Assembly: GCF_009674625.1 (NCBI RefSeq)
Contig: NZ_WKJQ01000001.1
Location: forward strand, 1 to 64,000
DNA: 64,000 nucleotides
Direction of reading: 5' to 3'
Source of the DNA: Haloferax marinum
GTDB lineage: Archaea; Halobacteriota; Halobacteria; Halobacteriales; Haloferacaceae
Part shown: in pieces, positions 49,659 to 58,747 of the stretch
How positions within the stretch are numbered: position 1 is the stretch's first letter
Layout: the number at the start of each line of letters is the position of its first letter
Notes under the pieces: model-generated
Databases searched by the model: none
What the model saw: only the letters and a program-made list of their open reading frames with translations
Told to the model about the DNA's origin: nothing
Translations under genes and position numbers: made by a program

Positions 49659-50669
49659 TTAGGACGGGGTGCGTTTAGCCGTGGCGATGCCGGGTGGAGG
49701 TTCGTCTGCCGAGTGGTCGGTGAATAATTCGACTGAAGGCCAGACGACTGAGTTTACGAAACCCACTTCGTAGGTGTCGCCTTCGTAAGTCACGATTACC
49801 CCCCGTCGGGAGAGTCGTTCGTCGTCGGGAACTGAGTATGTTCGCTCTTTGAGCCCACTGAACCCCTCGGAAAGTGGCTCACATTCGGTCACTTCCTCGT
49901 CGAGTGCTTGCTCGAACACCTCGCGTTCGGCATCGGGAAGGCCATCGAACGAAACGACGAACTGCTCGCGGACGAACGCAACGAACGCAGGCTGGTCGTC
50001 GGCGACCTCGTCGAGCGTGTACCTGAACGTCTCCTCTTCGACCGATTGGGTCTCACCGACAGTGACACGGTAGGGTGCTCCGTCGTAGCGAACCCAGACG
50101 GTCCCGGAACTAATCAGCCGAGACTCGGCGTCGTCGGGATAGACGTGGGGATATCCACCGACTGTAAAACCGTGTACGCCGTCACTCCCGCCGACTTTCT
50201 CGTTCGGATACGCGGCGAGGAACGCCTTTTGGTCCGACTGGGGGAGGCCGGGGAATGCGATGACAGTGGCACCGAAGGGAGGCGATGTTTCCCGGTCGTA
50301 CTCGATGCGAACCTCTCGAGCAGTGCGTTCTCTCGTCGCCGTGACGGTGCGTTCGACGCGGTAGTACGACCCCTCGTGTTCGACGTAGATTCCCTCCCGC
50401 AATGGCGGATGGTGGTAGGTCGTATAGGTGGTCTCACCTTCGCGTGCGGCGGTTACGATGATTCGGGAGGCGGCATCCGCGTGTTCATCTCGTGGTTCTT
50501 CAGTGGCTAACTCAGCGAGTTCGCTATCCGTGAGCGGTCGCACAGAGAGGGAGTAACTCGATGTGCAACTTCCACCGCCAGAGGAGAGAACCCCTGCACA
50601 CCCGGCGAGTAGAGAAGAACTGGCAGCAACGCTGCCCAGGAGAGCGCGACGAGATAGTGTCGGAGGCAT
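49659..50669 (-). CDS. Tat lipoprotein of unknown function
   Basis: A 336-residue lipoprotein with a twin-arginine signal and lipobox: SRRALLGSVAASSSLLAGC (C24). The mature protein has a mixed alpha-beta pattern with repeated text (FPGLPQSDQKAFLAAY and FDGLPDAEREVFEQAL; EGSYYRVERTVTATRER and DGAPYRVTVGETQSVEEE). This suggests an internal duplication of a domain of about 130 residues. No known fold is obvious. The ATG at 50669 is preferred over 50687, since MPPTLSRRAL is the canonical signal start. It is next to a second Tat lipoprotein and upstream of mutY on the minus strand. Confidence 0.75.
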   Translation of the reverse strand: MPPTLSRRALLGSVAASSSLLAGCAGVLSSGGGSCTSSYSLSVRPLTDSELAELATEEPRDEHADAASRIIVTAAREGETTYTTYHHPPLREGIYVEHEGSYYRVERTVTATRERTAREVRIEYDRETSPPFGATVIAFPGLPQSDQKAFLAAYPNEKVGGSDGVHGFTVGGYPHVYPDDAESRLISSGTVWVRYDGAPYRVTVGETQSVEEETFRYTLDEVADDQPAFVAFVREQFVVSFDGLPDAEREVFEQALDEEVTECEPLSEGFSGLKERTYSVPDDERLSRRGVIVTYEGDTYEVGFVNSVVWPSVELFTDHSADEPPPGIATAKRTPS

Positions 50670-50828
50670 AGGAGCCAGTACCGCCATCGCGCATAAGTGT
50701 CTTCTGTGGAACAGAAATGTGACCAGAGGAGGATGGAGAACATCTCTGAGAAGGTTGTGGTGTTGTGGAAAAGAGAGGGAAAATTGGTGGAACGGGCCGA
50801 GTGCCGGGGGATAGGGGAGGACTGCGCC

Positions 50829-51842
50829 TTACATCACCGAGACGATTGGGCAGTTGACCGTCGCCGCACCGGCGGCGAGTTGTTCTGCCATCGTGGCCGA
50901 GTCGAGGTCCGAGACGCTGTCGAACTCGGCGTTGTCGTAGATGCTCACCAGCCACAGCGGTGAGTATCCAGCGTCACCAGGCACCGTGGCGACGACGTTG
51001 TGGGTCTGGTCGCTTCCGTCCTCGGTCACGAATCCGGACGCGGGTCCGCCACCGTCCTCGCCGGGGTTCACGTTGAACGTGACGTAGATGGGTGAGAGCG
51101 GCACGCTCTCACCACTCAGCGTGAGCGGTGCTTCCGTGAACTGGAAGTACGACACGACTTTGCCCTGGTACCAGCCTTCGACGAGGCCTGCGTCTTCGTC
51201 GCCGTATCGCATCGAGGCAGTCGACCCATCCGGGACGACTGGGCAGTTCACGAGGATGTCGGTCGCTTCCATCTCGTAGCCCGCCGCGCCGATATCTGCC
51301 AGACTCGTCACGGTGTTCGCTTCGTAGTCTTCGGGAACGGTCACTTTGTGGACGTGCCAGAAGTCGTTGTAGCCGTCGTCACCCGGAATCACGTCGATGA
51401 CGTTGAGTTGCCCCTCGACTGGCGTGTCTTCTCCCTCGCGGAAGAGTGCGTAGATTGGTGCCGGCGTCGTGGACTGGACGTCGAAGTTGTAGTAGCGGAC
51501 GACTTCGCCGTCGGGGCCGAGCCCCTGCGTGATGAAGGGGCCGTGGTCGAAGTCGACCGCTTCGTCCGCTCCTGGGAGGCCGTTTTCGTCGGTCCGAACC
51601 ATCAGCGTGCCCGCCGCTTCACTGAATCGGTCGACTGTCGCCCGTGGTGCTGACGCGGGGTCGGTCGGCATCATCCCGTCCATCGACCCGCTCTGTGTCG
51701 TGGTCTCTGTCGTCGTCTCGGTGGTCGTCTCGGTCGTTCCACCGTTTCCACTACCGGTCGAGCCAGTACAGCCTGCCAGTAGGGTCGTTCCCGCCAATCC
51801 TGCGGCGACGAGGAACCGTCGTCGTGTCGTGTGTTGTGACAT
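50829..51842 (-). CDS. Tat lipoprotein of unknown function
   Basis: A 337-residue lipoprotein with Tat signal MSQHTTRRRFLVAAGLAGTT and lipobox LLAGC (C25). A glycosylation-type linker with repeats of ETTT (TTETTTETTTQSGSM, residues about 36-50) follows. The mature part is beta-rich (FITQGLGPDGEVVRYYNFDVQSTTPAPIYALF, DGYNDFWHVHKVTVPEDYEANTVTSL, DILVNCPVVPDGSTASMRYGDE). It has two regularly placed cysteines in NCPVVPDG and NCPIVSVM. I do not recognise the fold. The start at 51842 is the normal signal start; the ATG at 51866 is less likely. Confidence 0.78.
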   Translation of the reverse strand: MSQHTTRRRFLVAAGLAGTTLLAGCTGSTGSGNGGTTETTTETTTETTTQSGSMDGMMPTDPASAPRATVDRFSEAAGTLMVRTDENGLPGADEAVDFDHGPFITQGLGPDGEVVRYYNFDVQSTTPAPIYALFREGEDTPVEGQLNVIDVIPGDDGYNDFWHVHKVTVPEDYEANTVTSLADIGAAGYEMEATDILVNCPVVPDGSTASMRYGDEDAGLVEGWYQGKVVSYFQFTEAPLTLSGESVPLSPIYVTFNVNPGEDGGGPASGFVTEDGSDQTHNVVATVPGDAGYSPLWLVSIYDNAEFDSVSDLDSATMAEQLAAGAATVNCPIVSVM

Positions 51843-52040
51843 CGTCGAGAGAGCAGAGTTCCCCACGAGGGATATCGATTTTTTCAGTTCTGACCGCAGT
51901 TCAGACAGAATCGGTACGTACTCTCTTTCGACTCTCTACCAAATTCGTCTCCGAACACGTCGTCTGACTCACTTCCGTCGAGTCGGTTCGCCCACGCTCG
52001 GTCGAAACGCGTATCCCCCTGACGAACCCATCGCCGGGCG

Positions 52041-52364
52041 ATGACACTCGACGAACTCACCGACGACGTCGAATCGGCGTACAGCGACCTCGGGACCGAC
52101 CTCGAGGTCTCGTTGGACCGCGAGACGCGCCACGAACTCGCCATGCTCGTCGCGCTCTACGACACCGACGACGTGAGCGAACTCGTCCGCCGTGGGATTC
52201 ACGCGCTCTTTCAGTCGGAACTCGACCGTGGCAAACTCGACTTCCACTTCCGACAGGGCTACGACGTCACCTACGACGAGTATCTCGCCGGCATGACCTA
52301 CGACGAGATGACCGGCCAGTCGCAGGCCCCGCCGCGAGACGACGTTCGTCGCTACCAGATGTAG
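52041..52364 (+). CDS. DUF5806-like haloarchaeal protein
   Basis: A 107-residue acidic protein. It reads MTLDELTDDVESAYSDLGTDLEVSLDRETRHELAMLVALYDTDDVSELVRRGIHALFQSELDRGKLDFHFRQGYDVTYDEYLAGMTYDEM in broad pieces. This is the pattern I associate with the haloarchaeal DUF5806 family; the function is unknown. The RRGIHALFQ and RQGYDVTYDEYLAGM stretches are the most distinctive. The last codons and stop codon fall inside a 26-bp tandem duplication, so the C terminus (RRYQM) is repeated downstream. It is a single-gene unit between two minus-strand genes. Confidence 0.75.
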   Translation: MTLDELTDDVESAYSDLGTDLEVSLDRETRHELAMLVALYDTDDVSELVRRGIHALFQSELDRGKLDFHFRQGYDVTYDEYLAGMTYDEMTGQSQAPPRDDVRRYQM

Positions 52365-52399
52365 GCGTCGCTCGTCGCTACCAGATGTAGGCGTCGCTC
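52348..52399. repeat. 26-bp tandem duplication across a stop codon
   Basis: The copies at 52348-52373 and 52374-52399 (GTCGCTACCAGATGTAGGCG plus TCGCTC) are identical, with a five-base partial third copy. The first contains the last codons and the TAG stop of the DUF5806-like gene (52362-52364); the second repeats the same text in the untranslated region. Confidence 0.95.
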
Positions 52400-52435
52400 G
52401 TCGCACCCGACGCGAATCCCGTTGTAGCGGTCGGT

Positions 52436-52888
52436 TCAGCGCATCTCGATTTCGACCGACACGTCGCCGGTTCTGACGTAGCGAGTGGGGTCGCCGGCGA
52501 CGACGTCGAACGTCCGCAGGAGTATCACCAGTCGCTGTTCTCCGACGGTCGCTCGAAGGACCACGCCCTCGCCAGTCACGACGACGTACGGCGGTGCGGC
52601 CACTGGTGGTGCCGCCATCGGTCGCCCGGTTGCAGTCACCGCGTCGGCGAGCGCCCGTGGAAGTCGTGAGAGAGCACCGGACCCGTCGAGCGCGTGGGCG
52701 AACGGCGGGACGACTCGGTCACGGTCGGCCACCGAATCACCATCCCACTCGGCGGCGACGGCGTCTGCGCACTGTCCGACGACGCGCAGGAGTCGGTCGT
52801 GTTTCTCGTGCAGAACTCGCTCCGCCTCGTCGAGGCTCGCCGAGAGTGGTGTCGTCCCGTCTGTCACAGGTCGGGGTGGGGTCGGCAT
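52436..52888 (-). CDS. Conserved haloarchaeal protein
   Basis: A 150-residue protein with no signal peptide. The first part is helical (ASLDEAERVLHEKHDRLLRVVGQCADAVAAEWDGDSVADRDRVV). The second part is beta-rich with a VVVTGEGVVLRATVGEQRLVILLRTFDVVAGDPTRYV stretch and ends in SVEIEMR. It resembles other haloarchaeal proteins I cannot name. The ATG at 52888 (MPTPPRPVTDG) is the likely start; the frame extends upstream to 52927 without signs of coding. It lies between the DUF5806-like gene and the PGF-CTERM lipoprotein gene. Confidence 0.65.
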   Translation of the reverse strand: MPTPPRPVTDGTTPLSASLDEAERVLHEKHDRLLRVVGQCADAVAAEWDGDSVADRDRVVPPFAHALDGSGALSRLPRALADAVTATGRPMAAPPVAAPPYVVVTGEGVVLRATVGEQRLVILLRTFDVVAGDPTRYVRTGDVSVEIEMR

Positions 52889-52991
52889 GGAATATAAACC
52901 TCCGGCCCTGGCGATGGCACGATACACTGGTCGACTCGGGCGGCGAACGCAAAAACAGCGTGTCGTTACGCTCGGTGCGTAACCACCGTGG

Positions 52992-53663
52992 TCATCTCCG
53001 GCGCGCCAAGAACACGGTCAAGACGAGCAGCGCACCGACAGCCCCGACCACTCCGAATCCGGGGACAGACCCGAACGTTGGCTTGTCACTCACTGCGTAA
53101 ATCCGGTTATCGTCGAACGCGTCTGAGCCACTTTCGTGCCACTCTGCGGTATTGCCGTCGACCGAGTCAGCGTTCGAGTCGGTGATTTTACCGGGCATCG
53201 TCAAGTAGTAGTCCACAGCAAGTCCACTCGACAGAGATTTCTCGAAATCCGTCTCCTCCTCGGCAGCAGCAGTTTCGTTGACGAACGTCGTGTCTTCGTA
53301 GACTATCTTCCCGTCCTCACTCGTTATCTCGATACCACTGTCCCCATCGGGAACGAAGTTCCGTCGCGTCATCGTCAGCGTGACTCGGTCACCACGATAC
53401 GCTTCGCTAACTTCGACGTCCTGTCGCTCACTTTCGTCGAACTCTGCGAGCATCGATTCTGTCACGTTGTCGTAGCCATCCTCCTCAGCAGACTCTTCGA
53501 GATAGCCGTACGCGGTTCGTGACATGTTGATTTGGTACGTCAACTCCGAGACCTCACCGTCTGCAGTGACCTCAGAGTGGACGGTCACCTGTGCACAACC
53601 CGCGAGAACCAGTAAGAGTGCAAGACCAGCGAGACCTGCCAACTCCCTGTTTGAAACAGTCAT
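52992..53663 (-). CDS. Lipoprotein with PGF-CTERM sorting signal
   Basis: A 223-residue surface protein with two membrane-targeting signals. The N terminus has a Sec-type signal ending in a lipobox VLAGC (C23). The C terminus has the archaeosortase A signature PGF at residues 201-203, a hydrophobic stretch (GVVGAVGALLVLTVFLA) and an arginine tail. The mature domain has QINMSRTAYGYLEESAEEDGYDN and DRVTLTMTRRNF and is acidic with threonine- and asparagine-rich text. Archaeosortase A replaces PGF-CTERM tails with a lipid anchor, so the protein may be anchored at both ends, or only one signal may be used in vivo. Function unknown. Confidence 0.82.
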   Translation of the reverse strand: MTVSNRELAGLAGLALLLVLAGCAQVTVHSEVTADGEVSELTYQINMSRTAYGYLEESAEEDGYDNVTESMLAEFDESERQDVEVSEAYRGDRVTLTMTRRNFVPDGDSGIEITSEDGKIVYEDTTFVNETAAAEEETDFEKSLSSGLAVDYYLTMPGKITDSNADSVDGNTAEWHESGSDAFDDNRIYAVSDKPTFGSVPGFGVVGAVGALLVLTVFLARRR

Positions 53664-53852
53664 ATCGTCGATTTTCTAATCGTACAAACATAAGATGGAC
53701 GATATTTCTCGTCGGTCGATAACTCAACTACGGACAACCGTGGTGCGTCGGACCAGTAGCCACGACTCGGGGTGAGCCTCCACGTCGGGGTGTAGACGAC
53801 ACACCACAGCGTTCCCGGACGATTTTTCCCGTCGCACACCCCGAATACGAAC

Positions 53853-54116
53853 ATGGATATCGCAGACATCGAGGAACTCATCGAGTCGAACGTCGAAGAC
53901 GCCGAGGCGACCGTCTCGCGTCCCCGGTCGTACGACGAGAACCACGAAGACGACCACTACGCCGCGCTCGTGATTTCGCCCGCCTTCGAAGGCAAGTCGC
54001 TGGTCCAGCAGCACCAACTCGTCTACGACGCCCTCGGCGACCACATGACGACGGACATCCACGCGATGGAGCTCAAGACCTACACGCCCGAAGAGTACGA
54101 AGCACTCGAAGAGTAA
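53853..54116 (+). CDS. BolA family protein
   Basis: An 87-residue protein of the BolA family. SLVQQHQLVYDALGDHM holds the family helix with its conserved histidine, and AMELKTYTPEEYEALE matches the C terminus. BolA proteins in bacteria and eukaryotes cooperate with monothiol glutaredoxins in iron-sulfur handling; in archaea the partners are not established. No glutaredoxin gene is adjacent. It is 125 bases upstream of the fumarase gene on the same strand. Confidence 0.88.
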   Translation: MDIADIEELIESNVEDAEATVSRPRSYDENHEDDHYAALVISPAFEGKSLVQQHQLVYDALGDHMTTDIHAMELKTYTPEEYEALEE

Positions 54117-54241
54117 CCCCAGTCGGGCCGACGTCGATGACGGGGCGAGAGCTATTCGTTTGTGAGTGAATTCCGCCGGTTCGTGCCAATAACAGGCATG
54201 GACCAATGGATTTTACCTGACGCCACGACGACGCCCAAATC

Positions 54242-55651
54242 ATGGGAGACGATGATTACCGAATCGAACAGGACAGTCTCGGAGAGATGCAGGTTCCGGC
54301 GAACGCCTACTGGGGTGCACAGACCCAGCGCGCAGTCGAGAACTTCCCCATCTCGGGGATTACGTTCGGCCGACGGTTCGTCCGCGCACTCGGTGTCGTA
54401 AAGAAAGCGGCCGCACAGGCCAACCGCGACCTCGGCATGATCGACGACGACGTGGCCGACGCCATCGTCGAGGCGGCAGACGAAGTCATCGCCGGCGAAC
54501 TCGACGACCAGTTCCCGGTCGATGTCTTCCAGACCGGTTCTGGTACCTCGTCGAACATGAACGCCAACGAAGTCATCGCCAACCGTGCCGCCGAACTCAT
54601 GGGCAAGGAGATCGGCGACCGCGTCGTTCACCCGAACGACCACGTCAACTTCGGCCAGTCTTCGAACGACGTGATTCCGACTGCGATGCACGTCTCTGCG
54701 CTCGAAGCAGTCGAGAAGGACCTCCTCCCCGCGCTCGAGACGCTCGCCGCCGCCCTCGGTGACAAAGAAGACGAGTTCGACGGCGTCGTCAAGACCGGCC
54801 GGACACACCTCCAGGACGCCACCCCTGTTCGTCTCGGACAGGAGTTCGGTGGCTACCGCACGCAGGTCGAAAAGGGCATCCGCCGCGTCGAGAACGTCCG
54901 CGAACACCTCGGCGAACTCGCACTCGGTGGCACCGCCGTCGGGACGGGACTCAACACCCACCCCGAGTTCCCCGCGAAAGCGGCCGAGTATATGACCGAA
55001 GAGACCGGCGTCGAGTTCCGCGAGGCCGACAACCACTTCGAAGCGCAGGCCGCCCACGACGCGATGGCCGAAGCACACGGCGCACTCCGCACCGTCGCTG
55101 GGTCGCTCAACAAGATTGCGAACGACCTTCGCCTGCTCGCCTCCGGTCCGCGCAACGGACTCGGCGAACTCGAACAACCAGAGAACCAGCCTGGGTCTTC
55201 GATTATGCCCGGCAAGATCAACCCGGTCGTCGCCGAGGCAGTGAACCAGGTTCACAAGCAGGTCGTCGGTAACGACGCCGCCGTCGCCGCGGGCGCGTCC
55301 GAGGGCCAAATCGACCTCAACCTCTACAAACCCGTCCTCGCGCACAACTTCCTCGAGTCGGCGAAACTCCTCTCGAACACCTCTGAAGTGTTCGCCGAGC
55401 GCTTCGTCGCCAAACTCGAAGCCAACGAAGACCACTGTGCCGAACAGGTCGAACAGTCGATGGCGCTGGCGACGGCGCTCAACCCGGCTATCGGCTACGA
55501 CAAGGCGTCGAAAGTCGCCAAGAAGGCACTCGCAGACGGGAAGACGGTCCGGCAGGTCGCCGTCGACGAAGGCTACCTCACCGAAGAAGAGGCCGACGAA
55601 GTCCTCGACCCCGAGAAGATGACCCATCGGGGCATCCTCGGCGACGACTGA
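54242..55651 (+). CDS. fumC: Class II fumarate hydratase
   Basis: A 469-residue fumarase that interconverts fumarate and malate in the citric acid cycle. The signature is GSSIMPGKINPVV (residues about 319-331). Others are GSGTSSNMNANEVIANRA, VHPNDHVNFGQSSNDVIPTAMHV and the catalytic-region TGRTHLQDATPVRLGQEF. Length is normal for the class II family. The ATG at 54242 is followed by MGDDDYRIEQDSLGEMQVP, the expected start. Haloarchaea use this oxygen-stable class rather than the iron-sulfur class I. Confidence 0.95.
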   Translation: MGDDDYRIEQDSLGEMQVPANAYWGAQTQRAVENFPISGITFGRRFVRALGVVKKAAAQANRDLGMIDDDVADAIVEAADEVIAGELDDQFPVDVFQTGSGTSSNMNANEVIANRAAELMGKEIGDRVVHPNDHVNFGQSSNDVIPTAMHVSALEAVEKDLLPALETLAAALGDKEDEFDGVVKTGRTHLQDATPVRLGQEFGGYRTQVEKGIRRVENVREHLGELALGGTAVGTGLNTHPEFPAKAAEYMTEETGVEFREADNHFEAQAAHDAMAEAHGALRTVAGSLNKIANDLRLLASGPRNGLGELEQPENQPGSSIMPGKINPVVAEAVNQVHKQVVGNDAAVAAGASEGQIDLNLYKPVLAHNFLESAKLLSNTSEVFAERFVAKLEANEDHCAEQVEQSMALATALNPAIGYDKASKVAKKALADGKTVRQVAVDEGYLTEEEADEVLDPEKMTHRGILGDD

Positions 55652-55884
55652 ACGCGACACCGCCGACAGTTTTTTGACAGTTGTTTTGCGCGGGCAGTGC
55701 ATCCACCCGGTCTCAGTTTCGAGACAGGTCTGTCGCTTGTTTAGGCTGTTCAGCCGTTGTTTTTACTCGGTGTGCGGTAGCAATCACCATCCCGCGTCTC
55801 CGTGTCAGTCGTGAGCGGGGCATGAACTGTCACGAAATCTCGAAAATCGGTATTTTGAAGCCTGATTTCGACGATTATACGAAT

Positions 55885-56049
55885 ATGGCCGGACTGCAAG
55901 AGCAGCGGGCCCGCGGGCGAGACATGTTGGAGTGTCGAGGTTGTGGGGCCGTATTCCCGGAGGCAAGAGCGACGAACGATGGGTGGACGTACGTCTGTCC
56001 GGAGTGTGAGCAGGTCGAAGGCATCGGTGAAGGCCTCCGCAGACTGTAA
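55885..56049 (+). CDS. Small zinc-ribbon protein
   Basis: A 54-residue protein with a classic four-cysteine ribbon: C17 and C20 in LECRGCGAVF, C38 and C41 in VCPECEQV. The N-terminal LQEQRARGRDM is basic. Such ribbons in haloarchaea are usually single-domain nucleic-acid or protein-binding modules; no specific role is known. The frame is open upstream to 55681 but with unlike codon use, so ATG 55885 is the likely start. It lies 66 bases before gatE on the same strand. Confidence 0.75.
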   Translation: MAGLQEQRARGRDMLECRGCGAVFPEARATNDGWTYVCPECEQVEGIGEGLRRL

Positions 56050-56115
56050 CTGACGCGGAACACACCGACGGCAGACTGAATCCTTTTTTACTCCCCCCGT
56101 ACCGAAGGAGTACCA

Positions 56116-57984
56116 ATGAGCGAGTACGACTACGAGGACCTCGGTCTCGTTGCGGGGCTGGAGATTCACCAGCAACTCGACACCGCGACGAAACTGTTCT
56201 GTGGGTGTCCCACGGAGCTCCGAGAACCTGACGACGCGGCGCGGACGTTCACGCGCTTCCTGCACCCGACGAAGAGTGAACTTGGCGAACTCGACGACGC
56301 CGCCCTCGAAGAGAGTCGCGTCGAACGCGAGTTCGAATATCTCGCCTACGACACGACGTGTCTGGTCGAAGAGGACGACGAACCACCGCACAGTCTCGAC
56401 AGCGAGGCACGCACGGTCGTGATGCAAATCGCGTCGCTCCTCGACATGGACGTCGTCGACCAGGCGCACGTCATGCGAAAACTCGTCATCGACGGGTCGA
56501 ACACGTCTGGCTTCCAGCGGACCACCCTCATCGCACAAGAAGGAGAGATTCAGACGAGCGAGGGTCCAGTCTCTATCGTGGACCTCATGCTCGAAGAGGA
56601 GTCCGCCCAGCGCGTCGAAGAACGCGGCGACGACGTGCTCTTCAGTCTCGACCGTCTCGGAATCCCGCTGGTCGAAATCGGAACCGGCCCGGACATCTCG
56701 TCGCCCGAACAGGCACGCGAAGCAGCACAAACCATCGGCATGCTCCTGCGCTCGACTGGCAAGGTCAAACGCGGCCTCGGGACCATCCGACAGGACGTCA
56801 ACGTCTCCATCGCGGAGGGTGCGCGCGTCGAAATCAAAGGTGTCCAGGCGCTCGACCAAATCGACGAAATCGTTCGGTTCGAAGTCGGGCGACAGGCCGA
56901 ACTCGTCGAGATTCGCGACGAACTCCAGTCCAGAGACGCATCCGTCGGCGACGTGACCGACGTGACCGGCGTCTTCGAAGACTCTGACTCCGGTGTCATC
57001 CGCGGCGCACTCGACAGCGGTGGCAAGGTGATGGGCGTCAAACTCGCTGGCTTCGACGGCCTCGTCGGCCGCGAACTCCAACCCGACCGCCGCCTCGGCA
57101 CCGAGTTCTCCGACCACGCCAAGCGTCACGGCGCGGGCGGTATCTTCCACACGGACGAACTGCCGGCCTACGGCGTCACCGACGCCGAAGTCGACGCGCT
57201 CCGCGAGGCAGTCGGTGCAGGCCCGGACGACGCAGTCGCTATCGTCGCAGACGACCCCGAGACAGCCGACCTGGCTATCGACGCCGTCGCCGAACGCGCG
57301 GAAGTCGCCATCGAGGACGTCCCCGAAGAGACGCGCGGTGCCAACGACGACGGGACGACGCGCTACCTCCGTCCGCTCCCCGGTGCGGCCCGCATGTACC
57401 CGGAGACGGACGTCATCCCGGTCGAACTCGACCCGAGCGACGTCGAGACGCCCGAACTGCTGACCGAGAAAGTCGACCGCTATCAAGCGGAGTTCGGCCT
57501 CGACGCCGGCCTCGCCGAACAGGTCGCCTATGGCCGCAAGATGCCGCTCTTCGAGCAGGCAATCGACGAAGGCATCGACTCGACGTTCGCGGCGGGCTTG
57601 CTGGAATCGACGCTCACCGAACTCCGCCGTGACGACGTCGCAGTCGAGGAACTCTCTGACGACCACCTCCTCGCCGTCATGCACCTCGTCGAAGACGGTG
57701 ACCTCGCCAAAGAGGGTGTCAACGACGTGCTCTCGACCATCGCCGAGAACCCGGACCTCTCGGCCGAAGAAGCGGTCGAAGAAGCAGGTCTCTCCGGGGT
57801 CTCCGAGGACGAAGTCCGCGAGGCAATCGCAGAAGTCGTCGAGCGCAACGCCGACCAGGTAGAAGAACAGGGAATGGGCGCGTTCTCTGCGCTCATGGGC
57901 GAAGCGATGGGCGCACTCCGTGGCAAGGCCGACGGTGGCGTCGTGAGCGACGTCCTCCGCGAAGAGATTCAAAAGCGAGCCTGA
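56116..57984 (+). CDS. gatE: Glutamyl-tRNA(Gln) amidotransferase subunit E
   Basis: A 622-residue subunit of the archaeal GatDE enzyme, which turns Glu-tRNA(Gln) into Gln-tRNA(Gln). The N-terminal GatB-like core has GLVAGLEIHQQLDTATKLFCGCPTELRE. Others are EIGTGPDISSPEQAREAAQTIGMLLRSTGKVKRGLGTIRQDVNVSI and the archaeal AspRS-like insert (PAYGVTDAEVDALREAVGAGPDDAVA). The C-terminal YqeY-like helical part (ELSDDHLLAVMHLVEDGDLAKEGVNDVLS) ends in KADGGVVSDVLREEIQKRA. No GatD gene is nearby. Archaeal GatE is distinguished from bacterial GatB by this insert. Confidence 0.95.
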   Translation: MSEYDYEDLGLVAGLEIHQQLDTATKLFCGCPTELREPDDAARTFTRFLHPTKSELGELDDAALEESRVEREFEYLAYDTTCLVEEDDEPPHSLDSEARTVVMQIASLLDMDVVDQAHVMRKLVIDGSNTSGFQRTTLIAQEGEIQTSEGPVSIVDLMLEEESAQRVEERGDDVLFSLDRLGIPLVEIGTGPDISSPEQAREAAQTIGMLLRSTGKVKRGLGTIRQDVNVSIAEGARVEIKGVQALDQIDEIVRFEVGRQAELVEIRDELQSRDASVGDVTDVTGVFEDSDSGVIRGALDSGGKVMGVKLAGFDGLVGRELQPDRRLGTEFSDHAKRHGAGGIFHTDELPAYGVTDAEVDALREAVGAGPDDAVAIVADDPETADLAIDAVAERAEVAIEDVPEETRGANDDGTTRYLRPLPGAARMYPETDVIPVELDPSDVETPELLTEKVDRYQAEFGLDAGLAEQVAYGRKMPLFEQAIDEGIDSTFAAGLLESTLTELRRDDVAVEELSDDHLLAVMHLVEDGDLAKEGVNDVLSTIAENPDLSAEEAVEEAGLSGVSEDEVREAIAEVVERNADQVEEQGMGAFSALMGEAMGALRGKADGGVVSDVLREEIQKRA

Positions 57985-58147
57985 TTAGGCGACACGTTCG
58001 ACGAAGCAACTCGTCTTCGTCCTGCTGGAATTGTTTTTCTCCCAACGTGCGCACGCTTAATTGTCTTTTTCTTGTCCAAATGTCCGGTACTGTCTGGGAA
58101 TTCGTGACATGTCTATAACTCCTTTTCACACCTATCATACGCGGGAT

Positions 58148-58747
58148 ATGACTACTCCAGAAATTACCCGACGAGGAGCACTGCGGCTAACTGGTGGACT
58201 TCTCGCACTCGGTGCGATGAGTGGGACTGCAACCGCCAGAGACCACCACTACGGGAACGGAAACGGCGTCGGAGCGTTCCTGAACGCGAAAGCACAGTTC
58301 AAAGACAGTCCGATTTGGACCTCTGGCGTCGCGAACATGAAGCGCCAAGACGTGGTCGAAGTCGACGTGGGCGTATTAACTCCGCTCGACCTGCCGGAAG
58401 GCTTCGCACCGCCGGATGTCGATGTCGAAGGGCCGTTCAAATTCGGACCCGAAGCGATTCTGGTCTCAGCGGGGACGACAGTCAAGTGGGTGTGGACTGG
58501 AAACCCGTTCGAGTTAGTCGACCCGAACAACCCGTGGGCCCACGACGTGGTGTCACTCGAGATGGTCAACGGAGCTCCCCTGTTCCAAAGCCCATTCCAG
58601 GGGACTGGAACCTACGAATACACGTTCGACGAACCGGGAACCTACCTCTACTACTGTACCCCACACGGATACCCGTACGAGGACGACAGCGGGTTCGAAC
58701 TCAACCTCATCGGAATGCGCGGGGCAGTCATCGTGACTCGTCGGTAA
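58148..58747 (+). CDS. Halocyanin/plastocyanin-like copper protein
   Basis: A 199-residue exported blue-copper protein. MTTPEITRRGALRLTGGLLA is a Tat signal (RR at 8-9) without a lipobox, so it is probably released or held by the signal. The copper ligands appear as H132 (WAHDVVSL), C170 and H173 (YYCTPHGYP) and M190 (IGMRGAVIV). The loop between H173 and M190 is longer than in plastocyanin. The ATG at 58148 gives the normal signal start. It likely acts in electron transfer outside the membrane. Its 3' end overlaps a minus-strand remnant. Confidence 0.85.
   Translation: MTTPEITRRGALRLTGGLLALGAMSGTATARDHHYGNGNGVGAFLNAKAQFKDSPIWTSGVANMKRQDVVEVDVGVLTPLDLPEGFAPPDVDVEGPFKFGPEAILVSAGTTVKWVWTGNPFELVDPNNPWAHDVVSLEMVNGAPLFQSPFQGTGTYEYTFDEPGTYLYYCTPHGYPYEDDSGFELNLIGMRGAVIVTRR

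Noticed and set aside
55750..57972. 740-codon minus-strand frame over gatE
   Set aside because: Mirror frame of a strongly recognised GatE gene; the composition is antisense-like and there are no motifs.
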